Source: Nocardia mangyaensis
Lineage (GTDB): Bacteria > Actinomycetota > Actinomycetes > Mycobacteriales > Mycobacteriaceae
Length of the DNA stretch: 64,000 nucleotides
Reading direction: 5' to 3'
NCBI RefSeq assembly: GCF_001886715.1
Contig: NZ_CP018082.1
Coordinates: 372,001-436,000, forward strand
In this document: positions 1-7,741 of the stretch, piece after piece
Layout of the letters: every line of letters starts with the position of its first letter
Numbering within the stretch: position 1 is the first letter of the stretch
Program-made: the position numbers and the translations under genes
The notes under the pieces: generated by a model
What the model saw: the letters and a program-made list of their open reading frames with translations, nothing else
The model's database searches: none
Told to the model about the DNA's origin: nothing

Positions 1-1970
1 TGCGCTTCACCTCCGAGCGCACGATGCGGGTGGCCCAGCGGCTGTATGAAAACGGCTACATCACCTACATGCGTACCGACTCCACGACGCTGTCGGAGTC
101 GGCCATCGCGGCGGCGCGGTCGCAGGCCACGCAGCTCTACGGCGCCGAGTACGTCTCGCCGACGCCGCGTCAGTACACCCGCAAGGTCAAGAACGCGCAG
201 GAAGCGCACGAGGCGATCCGTCCGTCCGGCGACACCTTCGTGACCCCCGGTCAGCTGGCATCCAAGGTCGACCAGGACGAGTTCAAACTCTACGAGCTGA
301 TCTGGCAGCGCACCGTCGCCTCGCAGATGGCCGACGCGCGCGGCACCACGCTCACCCTGCGCATCACCGGCACCGCGCGGACCGGCGAACAGTGTGTGTT
401 CTCGTCCTCGGGCCGCACGATCACCTTCGCCGGCTTCCTCAAGGCCTATGTAGAGAGTGTCGACGAAGAGGCGGGCGGCCAGTCCGACGACGCCGAATCG
501 CGCCTGCCCGCGCTGGAAGAGGGCCAGGGCGTCACCGCCGTCGAGCTCACCCCCGACGGCCACAGCACCAACCCGCCCGCCCGCTACACCGAAGCGTCGC
601 TGATCAAGACCCTCGAAGAGCTCGGCATCGGCAGGCCCTCGACCTACTCCTCGATCATCAAGACGATTCTCGATCGTGGCTATGTGTACAAGCGCGGCAG
701 CGCGCTGGTGCCGTCGTGGGTGGCCTTCGCGGTGGTCGGGCTGCTCGAGGCGTACTTCGGCCGGCTCGTCGACTTCGACTTCACCGCGGCCATGGAGGAC
801 GATCTCGACGCGATCGCCGGTGGCCGTGAGCAGCGCGGAAACTGGTTGTCCAGCTTCTACTTCGGCGGCGATCACGGTGCCGAGGGTTCGGTCGCGCGCT
901 CGGGCGGACTCAAGAAGATGGTCGGCGAGCAGCTCGACGACATCGACGCGCGAGAAGTCAACTCCATCAAGATGTTTCGCGACGAAGAGGACCGCGATGT
1001 CGTGGTCCGCGTCGGTCGGTTCGGACCGTATCTGGAGCGGATGGTCGTCAATCCCGATGACCCGGACGGTGATCCGATCTCGCAGCGGGCGAACCTGCCC
1101 GACGATTTGCCGCCGGACGAGCTGACGCCCGAGGTCGCCGAAAAGCTGTTCTCGACACCGCAGGAGGGTCGTTCGCTCGGCGTGGACCCGGTATCGGGGC
1201 ACGAAATCGTCGCCAAGGAAGGGCGTTTCGGTCCGTACGTCACCGAGGTGCTGCCGGAACCGCCCGCGCCGGACCCGGCCGCGGCGCCGGCCAAGAAGAC
1301 CACCAAGAAGGCCGCCGAGGTCAAGCCGCGCACCGGTTCGCTGTTCAAGTCGATGGACCTGGCGACGATCACCCTCGACGACGCGCTCAAGCTGCTGTCG
1401 CTGCCGCGCGTTGTCGGCGCCGATCCCGCCTCGGGCGAGGAGATCACCGCGCAGAACGGCCGCTACGGTCCGTACCTGAAGAAGGGCACCGACTCGCGTT
1501 CGCTGGCGACCGAGGACCAGCTGTTCTCCGTCACCTTGGACGAGGCGTTGAAGCTCTACGCCGAGCCCAAGCGGCGTGGTCGGCAGGCGGCCAGCGCGGC
1601 CCCTCTGCGCGAACTGGGCAAGGACTCGGCCACGGACAAACCGATGGTGATCAAGGACGGTCGGTTCGGTCCGTACGTCACCGACGGCGAGACCAACGCC
1701 AGCTTGCGCAAGGGCGACGAGGTCGAGTCGATCACCGACGAGCGCGCCTCCGAGCTGCTGGCGGATCGCCGCGCGCGTGGTCCGGTGAAGAAAGCGGCGA
1801 AGAAGACCGCCGCGAAGAAGGCGCCCGCCAAGAAGGTGGCGGCGAAGTCGGCCGCGACCAAGACGGCCACCAAGACCGCGGCCAAGAAGACCGCCGCGAA
1901 GAAGACGACCGCCAAGAAGGCCCCGGCGAAGAAGGCTGGAGCCAAAACTGTCGCGGCAGAAGAGGACTGA
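1..1970 (+). CDS. topA: DNA topoisomerase I, 3' part (window starts inside the gene)
   Basis: Type IA topoisomerase, which relaxes negatively supercoiled DNA through a transient tyrosyl-DNA bond. The reading frame is open from base 3, so the N-terminal TOPRIM domain lies outside the window. The catalytic tyrosine is the Y of ITYMRTDST, coded at 66-68, only about 20 residues into the visible part. Four C-terminal repeats with the GR(F/Y)GPY signature begin near 1014, 1220, 1459 and 1660. They are followed by a Lys/Ala-rich basic tail (about 1786-1960), as in mycobacterial TopA, where such repeats and tails bind DNA. No obvious terminator follows. In M. tuberculosis an adenylate cyclase gene separates topA from holB; here only about 280 non-coding bases do. 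The family call is certain; only the missing 5' part is unknown. Confidence 0.97.
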   Translation, partial: RFTSERTMRVAQRLYENGYITYMRTDSTTLSESAIAAARSQATQLYGAEYVSPTPRQYTRKVKNAQEAHEAIRPSGDTFVTPGQLASKVDQDEFKLYELIWQRTVASQMADARGTTLTLRITGTARTGEQCVFSSSGRTITFAGFLKAYVESVDEEAGGQSDDAESRLPALEEGQGVTAVELTPDGHSTNPPARYTEASLIKTLEELGIGRPSTYSSIIKTILDRGYVYKRGSALVPSWVAFAVVGLLEAYFGRLVDFDFTAAMEDDLDAIAGGREQRGNWLSSFYFGGDHGAEGSVARSGGLKKMVGEQLDDIDAREVNSIKMFRDEEDRDVVVRVGRFGPYLERMVVNPDDPDGDPISQRANLPDDLPPDELTPEVAEKLFSTPQEGRSLGVDPVSGHEIVAKEGRFGPYVTEVLPEPPAPDPAAAPAKKTTKKAAEVKPRTGSLFKSMDLATITLDDALKLLSLPRVVGADPASGEEITAQNGRYGPYLKKGTDSRSLATEDQLFSVTLDEALKLYAEPKRRGRQAASAAPLRELGKDSATDKPMVIKDGRFGPYVTDGETNASLRKGDEVESITDERASELLADRRARGPVKKAAKKTAAKKAPAKKVAAKSAATKTATKTAAKKTAAKKTTAKKAPAKKAGAKTVAAEED

Positions 1971-2081
1971 GCCCGACAGCGCATCCAAGCTGGATTGATA
2001 CCGCCGACGTCCGCCGTTCGCGTGCGGCTGAGCGACGCAGCTCGGCGTCGATTGTGAACGGTCCACGTCGAACTGAACCTG

Positions 2082-2143
2082 TGATCACCAGGCACTCATG
2101 GTGGTGCTTCTCGGCCGATGCCTACCTGAGCGCCTGGTGATCA
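2082..2143. repeat. inverted repeat between topA and holB (dispersed GATCACCAGG motif)
   Basis: TGATCACCAGGC at 2082-2093 is repeated as its exact reverse complement at 2132-2143, giving 12-bp arms around a 38-base spacer. A related sequence containing CCGTTGATCACCAGG occurs after the zinc-protease gene near 27,625; the right arm here extends to the same CCGTTGATCACCAGG on the minus strand. The topA-holB gap of about 280 bases contains nothing else recognisable. It could act as a terminator or be a REP-like repeat; the sequence alone does not decide. Confidence 0.6.
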
Positions 2144-2239
2144 ACGGTCCAGTATCGAGGGATCGTGCTCGACGTCGTACTGACGGGCCGGTCCAGGTGA
2201 TCGCATCGACCGTCCGCTGAGGGTGTCGTAGGGCGCGAC

Positions 2240-2252
2240 TAGGGTGTGTGCC
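2240..2252 (+). promoter_or_regulatory. probable leaderless promoter (-10) of holB
   Basis: TAGGGT at 2240-2245 fits the actinobacterial -10 pattern TANNNT. It ends seven bases before a GTG, so transcription would begin at the start codon itself. This supports the GTG at 2253 rather than the one at 2244. No convincing -35 is visible. Confidence 0.5.
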
Positions 2253-3452
2253 GTGGCAGGTGTCTTCGATCGACTGGTCGGCCAGGACGTGGTCGAGGCG
2301 GAACTGACCGCCGCCGCGACGGCGGCGCGGGCCGGGGTCGTCAGTGGGGCGATGACGCATTCGTGGCTGTTCACCGGGCCGCCCGGCTCGGGGCGTTCGG
2401 TGGCGGCGCTGTGTTTCGCCGCGGCTCTGCAGTGCACCGACCCGGACATCGTCGGCTGCGGGCACTGCCACGCGTGCACCACGACGATGGCGGGGACGCA
2501 CGGTGACGTCCGGCGCATCATCCCCGAGGGGCTGAGCATCAGCACCAAGGAGATGCGCGCGATCGTGCAGATCGCCGCGCGCCGTCCGAGCACCGGGCGC
2601 TGGCAGGTCGTGGTCGTCGAGGACGCCGACCGGCTCACCGAGGGCGCGGCCAACGCGCTGCTGAAGGTGGTCGAGGAGCCGCCGGACCGCACGGTGTTCC
2701 TGCTGTGCGCGCCCACCGTCGACCCCGAGGACATCTCCGTCACCCTGCGCTCACGCTGCAGGCATGTGCATCTGGTGACACCGTCGGTCCCTGCCATCGC
2801 GCAGGTGCTGCGGGAACGGGACCAACTGGACGCGAAGACCGCCGATTGGGCGGCCGCGGTGAGTGGCGGCCACGTCGGCCGGGCCCGACGACTGGCCACC
2901 GACGAGGACGCGCGCACACGCCGTCAGCGCGCCCTCGCCCTGGTCGGCGCGACCGAGCGACCCGGCGCCGCCTACGCCGCCGCCGACGCACTGGTGAAGT
3001 CGGCCGACGACGAAGCCAAACTGATGAGCTCCGACCGCGACGACCGCGAACGCGACGAACTCGCCACCGCCCTCGGCGCGGGCGGCACCGGCAAGGGCGC
3101 CGCCTCGGCCACCCGAGGCTCGGCGGGCATCCTCAAGGAACTGGAACGCCGCCAGAAGTCCCGCGCCACCCGCACCGGCCGCGATGCCCTCGACCGCGCC
3201 CTCATCGACGTCGCGGGCATGTACCGCGACGCCCTGGCCATGCGTTTCGCCGGCCGCGGCGCCACCATCACCCTCACCCACCCTGACATGGCCGCCGAGA
3301 TCACCGACCTCGCCACCAATGTCCGCCCCGAGGGCCTCCTCCGCAGCATCGACGCCGTCCTCGCCTGCCGAGAAGCCCTCGACCTCAACGTCAAACCCCG
3401 CTTCGCCGTAGCCGCCATGGTCGCCACCCTCATCGCCGCCCGCTCCACTTGA
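2253..3452 (+). CDS. holB: DNA polymerase III subunit delta' (clamp-loader ATPase family)
   Basis: Clamp-loader subunit that helps place the beta sliding clamp on DNA. The protein of about 399 residues begins AGVFDRLVGQ, like mycobacterial HolB. It has a P-loop-like GPPGSGRS near residue 43 in which arginine replaces the usual Lys of GK(S/T). It also has a CxxCxxC-type zinc cluster (CTDPDIVGCGHCHAC), the VVVVEDADRL strand and the EEPPDRTVFLL segment of the delta'/tau fold. The sensor-like SRCR follows. The arginine fits delta' subunits, many of which do not hydrolyse ATP; that functional point is inferred. The GTG at 2253 was chosen because a -10 hexamer sits seven bases upstream and the N-terminus matches the family. 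It is followed directly by tRNA-Thr. Confidence 0.93.
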   Translation: MAGVFDRLVGQDVVEAELTAAATAARAGVVSGAMTHSWLFTGPPGSGRSVAALCFAAALQCTDPDIVGCGHCHACTTTMAGTHGDVRRIIPEGLSISTKEMRAIVQIAARRPSTGRWQVVVVEDADRLTEGAANALLKVVEEPPDRTVFLLCAPTVDPEDISVTLRSRCRHVHLVTPSVPAIAQVLRERDQLDAKTADWAAAVSGGHVGRARRLATDEDARTRRQRALALVGATERPGAAYAAADALVKSADDEAKLMSSDRDDRERDELATALGAGGTGKGAASATRGSAGILKELERRQKSRATRTGRDALDRALIDVAGMYRDALAMRFAGRGATITLTHPDMAAEITDLATNVRPEGLLRSIDAVLACREALDLNVKPRFAVAAMVATLIAARST

Positions 3453-3509
3453 CCACCCGTTTTCGCGTTCTGCCCGCTCCCGCGATAGACTCTCGTCGCC
3501 GAAAGGCAC

Positions 3510-3585
3510 GCCGCCTTAGCTCAGTCGGTAGAGCGCTTCACTCGTAATGAAAAGGTCGGGGGTTCGATTCCCCCAGGCGGCTCCA
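3510..3585 (+). tRNA. tRNA-Thr (anticodon CGU)
   Basis: A full cloverleaf can be drawn. The acceptor stem is GCCGCCT/AGGCGGC, the D arm GCTC...GAGC, and the anticodon loop CTCGTAA (CGT at positions 34-36, reading ACG). The T arm is GGGGG-TTCGATT-CCCCC, and CCA is encoded. The anticodon stem has one C-A mismatch at its outer pair. A TAGACT hexamer at 3486-3491 is a candidate -10 box. The downstream side carries a tyrosine-recombinase relic, so this tRNA has probably served as an integration site. Confidence 0.97.
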
Positions 3586-3590
3586 AGGCC

Positions 3591-3624
3591 AAAGGTCCTT
3601 TCCGGTTCGCCGGGGAGGGCCTTT
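3591..3624 (+). terminator. hairpin terminator after tRNA-Thr
   Basis: AAAGGTCC (3591-3598) pairs with GGGCCTTT (3617-3624, one G-T wobble). An inner CCGG-TTCG-CCGG stem-loop stacks on it. It starts six bases after the encoded CCA and is rich in T on its 3' side. Confidence 0.7.
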
Positions 3625-3847
3625 GTGGTTCCTGACGACGGCTCCTCCGTATCTCGCCGAAGCGGCTGTCCATGCCCGCGACGGCCTCACGCTGGACTCG
3701 TTCGAACACATCCGTGTAGATGCCGGTGGTGGTGATCGAGCTGTGCCGCGAGGTCCGCCGCACAGTCGCCGTGAGGACACCCCGAGCGGACAGCGGGCTT
3801 GCGCACGAGTGGCGCAGATCGTGCAGGAGGATCGGTCGGACACGAGG
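3620..3847 (-). pseudogene. C-terminal relic of a tyrosine recombinase (phage-type integrase)
   Basis: Reading leftward from 3847, the frame gives LLHDLRHSCASPLSARG and then HSSITTTGIYTDVFERVQ. These are the two C-terminal catalytic boxes of tyrosine integrases. The H-x-x-R of box II, a histidine at the expected site and the attacking tyrosine of GIYTDV are all still readable. The glycine of the usual GHSS is changed to arginine. A TGA (complement of 3848-3850) lies directly upstream, and no start codon or N-terminal two-thirds is present. The frame then runs through the terminator into the antisense of tRNA-Thr, which is not coding. This is a decayed integrase stranded beside its probable attachment tRNA. 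No duplicated tRNA 3' end was found in the window. Confidence 0.8.
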
Positions 3848-3992
3848 TCATCGAGGTGGCGCTTCGACCGCTTCTGAACTGCCTCGGAGGATGCCCCGAA
3901 AACTGAGGCCGTCGTTTTCCCGCAATGTGACTTGCTTGTGTTTCATACTTGCGCGGCCGACACGTTGATATCGGCGGAGATGAGGAACACAG

Positions 3993-4241
3993 TTGATACG
4001 CTCAACAATCGCAGCCATCGTATTGGCAATGGTGTCATTGATCGCTACCGGCGGCGTGGCCTCGGCGGAACCTGCTGACCGCGACACGGTCGCGAGCCCG
4101 TCCGCCTCCAGTGATTCAGATGACCTCGGCAGCGTGGTCGGGATCCCCCTTTTCCTCCTGAGCAACTTCATCCAGAACCAGATTTGTACGTTGGCCAGTA
4201 GCAGTGGCGCGGAGCCGTGTCAGTATCGCGGCCCGGGCTAG
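3993..4241 (+). CDS. small secreted protein of unknown function
   Basis: 82 residues. The N-terminus is a clear signal peptide: a short basic start (MIRST), a hydrophobic core (AAIVLAMVSLIATGG), and a VASA-E cleavage site near residue 25. The mature part of about 57 residues is Ser/Asp-rich, then carries a hydrophobic stretch (VVGIPLFLLSNFIQ) and two cysteines near the C-terminus that could form one disulfide. The start is TTG at 3993, supported by GAGGAAC five bases upstream. Base composition before the gene (3850-3990) is poorer in GC than the surroundings, in line with the integrase relic next door. No family was recognised. Confidence 0.6.
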   Translation: MIRSTIAAIVLAMVSLIATGGVASAEPADRDTVASPSASSDSDDLGSVVGIPLFLLSNFIQNQICTLASSSGAEPCQYRGPG

Positions 4242-4330
4242 GCACATCGCGGCCGCCCGCTCGACCTCGTTCGGTCCTTTGGTTTTCGGCCGCACCCTGC
4301 CTTGGGGGCTGCTTCTGCCCTGAAACGCCG

Positions 4331-4363
4331 AGAAGGCCCCCGACCGAGGTCGTGGGGCCTTCT
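4331..4363. terminator. bidirectional hairpin terminator
   Basis: AGAAGGCCCC at 4331-4340 pairs with GGGGCCTTCT at 4354-4363, with an inner CGAC/GTCG pairing. It lies between two convergent genes (the small secreted protein on + and the hydrolase on -), so it can serve both. Confidence 0.8.
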
Positions 4364-4416
4364 GTGTGACTCCTGAGCCGATCGCCGTTGACCGGACTCG
4401 GGAGACCTGACTCGGG

Positions 4417-5505
4417 TCAGCGGGCGGCGACGTTGCGGCGGGTGGCCCGAGAGTTCTGGGTGGAGCGCAGGATCTGCCGCAGCACGCGGTCGAAGGCATC
4501 AGTGTCTTCGATATTGCTGAGGTGGCCGTGCGGCAGGACGTGGAAATCGGCCAGATGACCGGTGCGGCGCAGGATCTCGACCAGCGGGCGGGACATGCGC
4601 TGCGGGAGCAGACGGTCCTTGGCGCCGGCGACCACGGTGGTCGGTACCGTCAGGTTGGCCGTGCCCTCGGACAGATCCATATCGGCCATCGCCGCGGCAT
4701 GACGGCCACGGGCGAGCGGACGGCAGGAGCGGATGATGCCGATCGCGAAGTCAACCTCTTCGTCGCTGGCCTCCGGTGTGAGGATGCGGTTGCGGAAGAC
4801 CTGCTCGGTGACCCAGCCGCCGGGGATCGGCAGCGGGGCGAACAGCAGCGACTCGCTGACCGGCTGCGGCATGCGCACCGGCGCGCCGAGCACGGTGACC
4901 GGATGTGTCGCGATGGTCAGCTGCTTGTTCAGCAGCGGCAGCAGGTCGGTTTCCCCGCGGATCTCGCCGTTGGCGGTGTTGGCCAGCAGCACCGCGGCCG
5001 CGCGCTCGCTCACCTGCTCGGGATGGTGCTTGGCCCAGGCCTGGATGGTGAGCCCGCCCATGCTGTGCCCGGCCAGCACGGCCCGCTCGCCCGGACGCAG
5101 CGTCGCGTCCAGGACGGTGGCGAGATCGTCGGCCAGGGTGTGCTCGCTGGGTGCGACGGTGCCGAGGGTGGACTCGCCGTGCCCGCGCTGGTCGTAGCTG
5201 ACCACCCGGTACTCGCCGGCGAAGGCGTTGATCTGCGGGTTCCAGTACTCGATGCTGCACGCCCAGCCGTGGATGAGAACCAGGGCGGGGGCGGTGTCGG
5301 GACCGTAGACGTGGACCCGGAGGTCGGCGCCGTCGGCGGTGGTCACCGGGACGACCCGATGCTCGGCGGTGGGAGCGTTGAGCTTCGCGGTGGCGAAGCT
5401 GCGGGTCCGCAGCGCGGCACGGAACTGGGCGGTCAGTGCGCCGGTCTCGAGGTGAGAGACCATGGATCGCGCTGCCGCGAACGTCATCATCGACTTCGCA
5501 AGCAT
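4417..5505 (-). CDS. alpha/beta-fold hydrolase
   Basis: 362 residues, soluble alpha/beta hydrolase of the general lipase/esterase/haloperoxidase type; substrate unknown. Visible landmarks are the oxyanion region LIHGWACSIEYW, the strand VVSYDQRGHGES, the nucleophile elbow AGHSMGG, the acid in AGAKDRLLP and the histidine in LPHGHLSNIED. The start ATG at 5505 has a strong ribosome-binding site (AAGGAG, seven bases upstream on the minus strand). The open frame continues about 180 codons further upstream, but that part is non-coding in character and overlaps the next gene's promoter. It is divergent from the DUF2752 gene and convergent with the small secreted protein. Confidence 0.88.
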   Translation of the reverse strand: MLAKSMMTFAAARSMVSHLETGALTAQFRAALRTRSFATAKLNAPTAEHRVVPVTTADGADLRVHVYGPDTAPALVLIHGWACSIEYWNPQINAFAGEYRVVSYDQRGHGESTLGTVAPSEHTLADDLATVLDATLRPGERAVLAGHSMGGLTIQAWAKHHPEQVSERAAAVLLANTANGEIRGETDLLPLLNKQLTIATHPVTVLGAPVRMPQPVSESLLFAPLPIPGGWVTEQVFRNRILTPEASDEEVDFAIGIIRSCRPLARGRHAAAMADMDLSEGTANLTVPTTVVAGAKDRLLPQRMSRPLVEILRRTGHLADFHVLPHGHLSNIEDTDAFDRVLRQILRSTQNSRATRRNVAAR

Positions 5506-5715
5506 GTCGGCACTCCTTTGTGTCGTAGGCCACCGTACAGTGCGTGCTGGGGTGCTAGCTAGTGTTAGCGGGTCAGAGTGTCTCATTTGTTGTCGAGGTA
5601 GTTCGCTGACACACCGACACTGTGAGATCGCCTGGAATCGACGGAAAAGTACGGCGAACCGAGGCGGTCCATGGGTGTACTGGCGGCGTCGCGGGGCCGC
5701 CAGTACCGTATAGAC

Positions 5716-6177
5716 GTGGACAGCACGCCAGTCACGGCCGCATTCTCCGGCGCCGATTCGAGCCAGGAACCCGTTCCGGTCTGGCGTCGGATGGCGCCTC
5801 CGCTGATGGCCGCGGGTGTCGGCATCGGCACGATGGTGCTGCTGCACTTCCGCGATCCGCACGTCGAGGGTTCCTATGGATTGTGTCCGGTGTACGTGTT
5901 GACCGGGGTGTACTGCCCTGGCTGCGGTGGTATGCGGGCGATGCACAATCTGACCGACGGCCGGGTCCTCGACTCGCTGCACAGCAATGTGATGGTGTTG
6001 CCGCTGGTACTCGCGTTCGCGGTGTTCGTCGTGTACTGGGCGATCCGTGCCTTCCGCGGCCAACAGTGGCGGCTGCCGCGATTCAGCGCGGTGACGGTCT
6101 GGTCGTTCGTCGGCCTGCTCGCCGTCTATACCGTGTTGCGCAACACGCCGTGGGGAACCTGGCTCACCCCGGTCTGA
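5716..6177 (+). CDS. DUF2752 membrane protein
   Basis: About 153 residues. The family signature is plain: CPVYVLTGVYCPGCGGMRAMH, with its conserved cysteine pairs and a downstream LTDG motif. Three to four hydrophobic segments surround it (about 30-50, 95-120 and 135-150). The function of the family is unknown; the cysteines suggest metal or redox chemistry at the membrane, which is inference. The GTG at 5716 was preferred because TACCGT (5704-5709) sits six bases upstream as a leaderless -10. An in-frame ATG at 5671 would add 15 low-complexity residues. Confidence 0.82.
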   Translation: MDSTPVTAAFSGADSSQEPVPVWRRMAPPLMAAGVGIGTMVLLHFRDPHVEGSYGLCPVYVLTGVYCPGCGGMRAMHNLTDGRVLDSLHSNVMVLPLVLAFAVFVVYWAIRAFRGQQWRLPRFSAVTVWSFVGLLAVYTVLRNTPWGTWLTPV

Positions 6178-6215
6178 GACTGGAAACCGCGCCGGTCAGC
6201 GGGCAAGCTCGAACC

Positions 6216-6401
6216 ATGCGCGATTCACTGAAGGATCGAGTCCGGCAGAAGTTGCAGCGCCAGCTCGCCGAGGACGGCCCCGACCCCGAGCGCGACGACA
6301 CCCGCGGCATCTCGGTGTCCGACGATCTCGAGGCGCTGGAGATGGTGCCCGCCGACGATCCGCTCATCGAGGAACTGGCCCAGCGCTATCTGGTGTTCTG
6401 A
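6216..6401 (+). CDS. small acidic hypothetical protein
   Basis: 61 residues, MRDSLKDRVRQKLQRQLAED..., highly charged, ending DPLIEELAQRYLVF. Third-codon positions are almost all G or C, as in neighbouring real genes. Its last 16 bases overlap the 3' end of the convergent M1 peptidase gene. No family is recognised and no strong ribosome-binding site is visible. It is listed because of codon use and position after the DUF2752 gene, with which it may be co-transcribed. Confidence 0.5.
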   Translation: MRDSLKDRVRQKLQRQLAEDGPDPERDDTRGISVSDDLEALEMVPADDPLIEELAQRYLVF

Positions 6402-7741
6402 TGCCCCTGCCCGCCCAGCGGCGGTAGCTGCGGCAACGGTTTGGTGCCGAGCCAGATCGCGAACAGCCCGCGCAGCGGCGCGACGCTGTAATGGCCTGCC
6501 AGATCGACGAATTCCTCGGTGGTCACCGAGGAATGGCGGTAGCGCGCGGTCCACTCCCTGATCAGCTCGAAGAACAGGTGGTCGCGCAGTTCCAGCCGCA
6601 GGGCGTGCAGGGCCAGCGCGCCGCGCTTGTAGACGCGGTCGTCGAACATGTCCTTCGGGCCGGGATCGCCGACGACGATGTCCTGCGGGTGCCTGGCCAG
6701 ATTGGCCCTGGCCGCGCGAGCCAGCTGGTCGGCGCTCGGCCCGCCCGCGGCCTCCGCCCAGATCCACTCGGCATAACAGGCGAAGCCCTCGTGCAGCCAG
6801 ATGTCGCGCCACTGCTTCAGAGTCAGGCTGTTGCCGAACCACTGGTGGGCCAGTTCGTGGGCGACCAACCGCTCCGAGCCGCGCTTGCCGTCGCAGTGGT
6901 TGGCGCCGAACACCGAGATGCCCTGCGCCTCGATCGGGATGTCGAGCTCGTCGTCGGTGACGACCACGGTGTAGCTCTCGAACGGGTACGGCCCGAACCT
7001 CTCGCTGAACAGCGCCATCATCTCGGGCTGACGGGCGAAATCGTGGTCGAAGTTGGTGCGCAGCCGCGGCGGAACCACCGCCTGCATCGGCACCGGCTCG
7101 CCGGCCGCGCCGACGCGGTATTTGCGGTAGCTGCCGATCTGGATGGTCGCCAGATAGCTCGCCATCGGTTCGGGCGCCTCGTAGACCCAGGTGGTCTGGC
7201 TGGCCTTGGCCTGTTTGCGGACCAGGGTGCCGTTGGCGAGGGCGTAGAACGGGCTGTCGGTGGTGATCGAGATGCGGTAGGACGCTTTGGAACTCGGATG
7301 GTCGTCGCAGGGGAACCAGGAGGCGGCGCCATTGGGCTGACTGGCCACCAGCGAGCCCTCGGTGAGTTCCTCCCAGCCGACCTCGCCCCACGGCCCGCGC
7401 ACCGGTTTGGGGGTGCCCGCGTAGTGGACGATGATCTCGAGGACGCCACCCGCGGGGATCTTCTGCTGCGGGGTCACCGCGAGCTTGCCCTGCTGATGCG
7501 CGAACTTGGCGGCCTTCGACCCGTTGACGAACACCTTCGACACGGTCAGCGCCTGCGACATGTCCAGGGTGAACCAGGGGCGCACCGCGGTGGTGACCGC
7601 GATGACGACCGTGCGACCGGAGAGCCGGTTGCTGGCCGGCTTGTAGCTCAGTTCGAGCTCGTAGCGCGAGACCCGGTAGCCGCGATTGCCGTTCTGCGGT
7701 AGGTAGGCGTCGATCGGGTCCTCGTAGAACTTGCTCCGCAT
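6386..7741 (-). CDS. M1-family zinc metallopeptidase (aminopeptidase N-like)
   Basis: 451 residues, short for family M1: it keeps the N-terminal beta-domain and the catalytic domain but lacks the long C-terminal helical domain of PepN. The zinc site is HELAHQWFG followed by WLHEGFACY, giving H-E-x-x-H and the second glutamate 18 residues later. The exopeptidase-type loop (the GAMEN position) reads EAQGISVFGAN here, so exopeptidase activity is not certain. The start ATG overlaps the stop of the synthetase upstream by one base (TGATG), so the two are translationally coupled. There is no signal peptide. It probably acts on the product or a shared substrate of the synthetase, which is inference from the coupling. 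Confidence 0.9.
   Translation of the reverse strand: MRSKFYEDPIDAYLPQNGNRGYRVSRYELELSYKPASNRLSGRTVVIAVTTAVRPWFTLDMSQALTVSKVFVNGSKAAKFAHQQGKLAVTPQQKIPAGGVLEIIVHYAGTPKPVRGPWGEVGWEELTEGSLVASQPNGAASWFPCDDHPSSKASYRISITTDSPFYALANGTLVRKQAKASQTTWVYEAPEPMASYLATIQIGSYRKYRVGAAGEPVPMQAVVPPRLRTNFDHDFARQPEMMALFSERFGPYPFESYTVVVTDDELDIPIEAQGISVFGANHCDGKRGSERLVAHELAHQWFGNSLTLKQWRDIWLHEGFACYAEWIWAEAAGGPSADQLARAARANLARHPQDIVVGDPGPKDMFDDRVYKRGALALHALRLELRDHLFFELIREWTARYRHSSVTTEEFVDLAGHYSVAPLRGLFAIWLGTKPLPQLPPLGGQGHQNTR

Noticed and set aside
2245..3452. HolB as an active P-loop ATPase
   Set aside because: The Walker A reads GPPGSGRS with Arg for Lys, so ATP hydrolysis by this subunit is not claimed.
3521..3843. 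Short minus-strand ORFs ending in GIEPPTF and GESNPRPFHYE-like sequences
   Set aside because: These endings are the classic antisense translation of tRNA genes. Only the recombinase-like part further upstream has meaning, as a relic.
3586..4250. Attachment-site duplicate of the tRNA-Thr 3' end
   Set aside because: Looked for the T-arm/acceptor sequence downstream and did not find a second copy in the window.
5506..6063. N-terminal extension of the alpha/beta hydrolase
   Set aside because: ATG 5505 has a strong ribosome-binding site, and the extension overlaps the divergent DUF2752 gene and its promoter.
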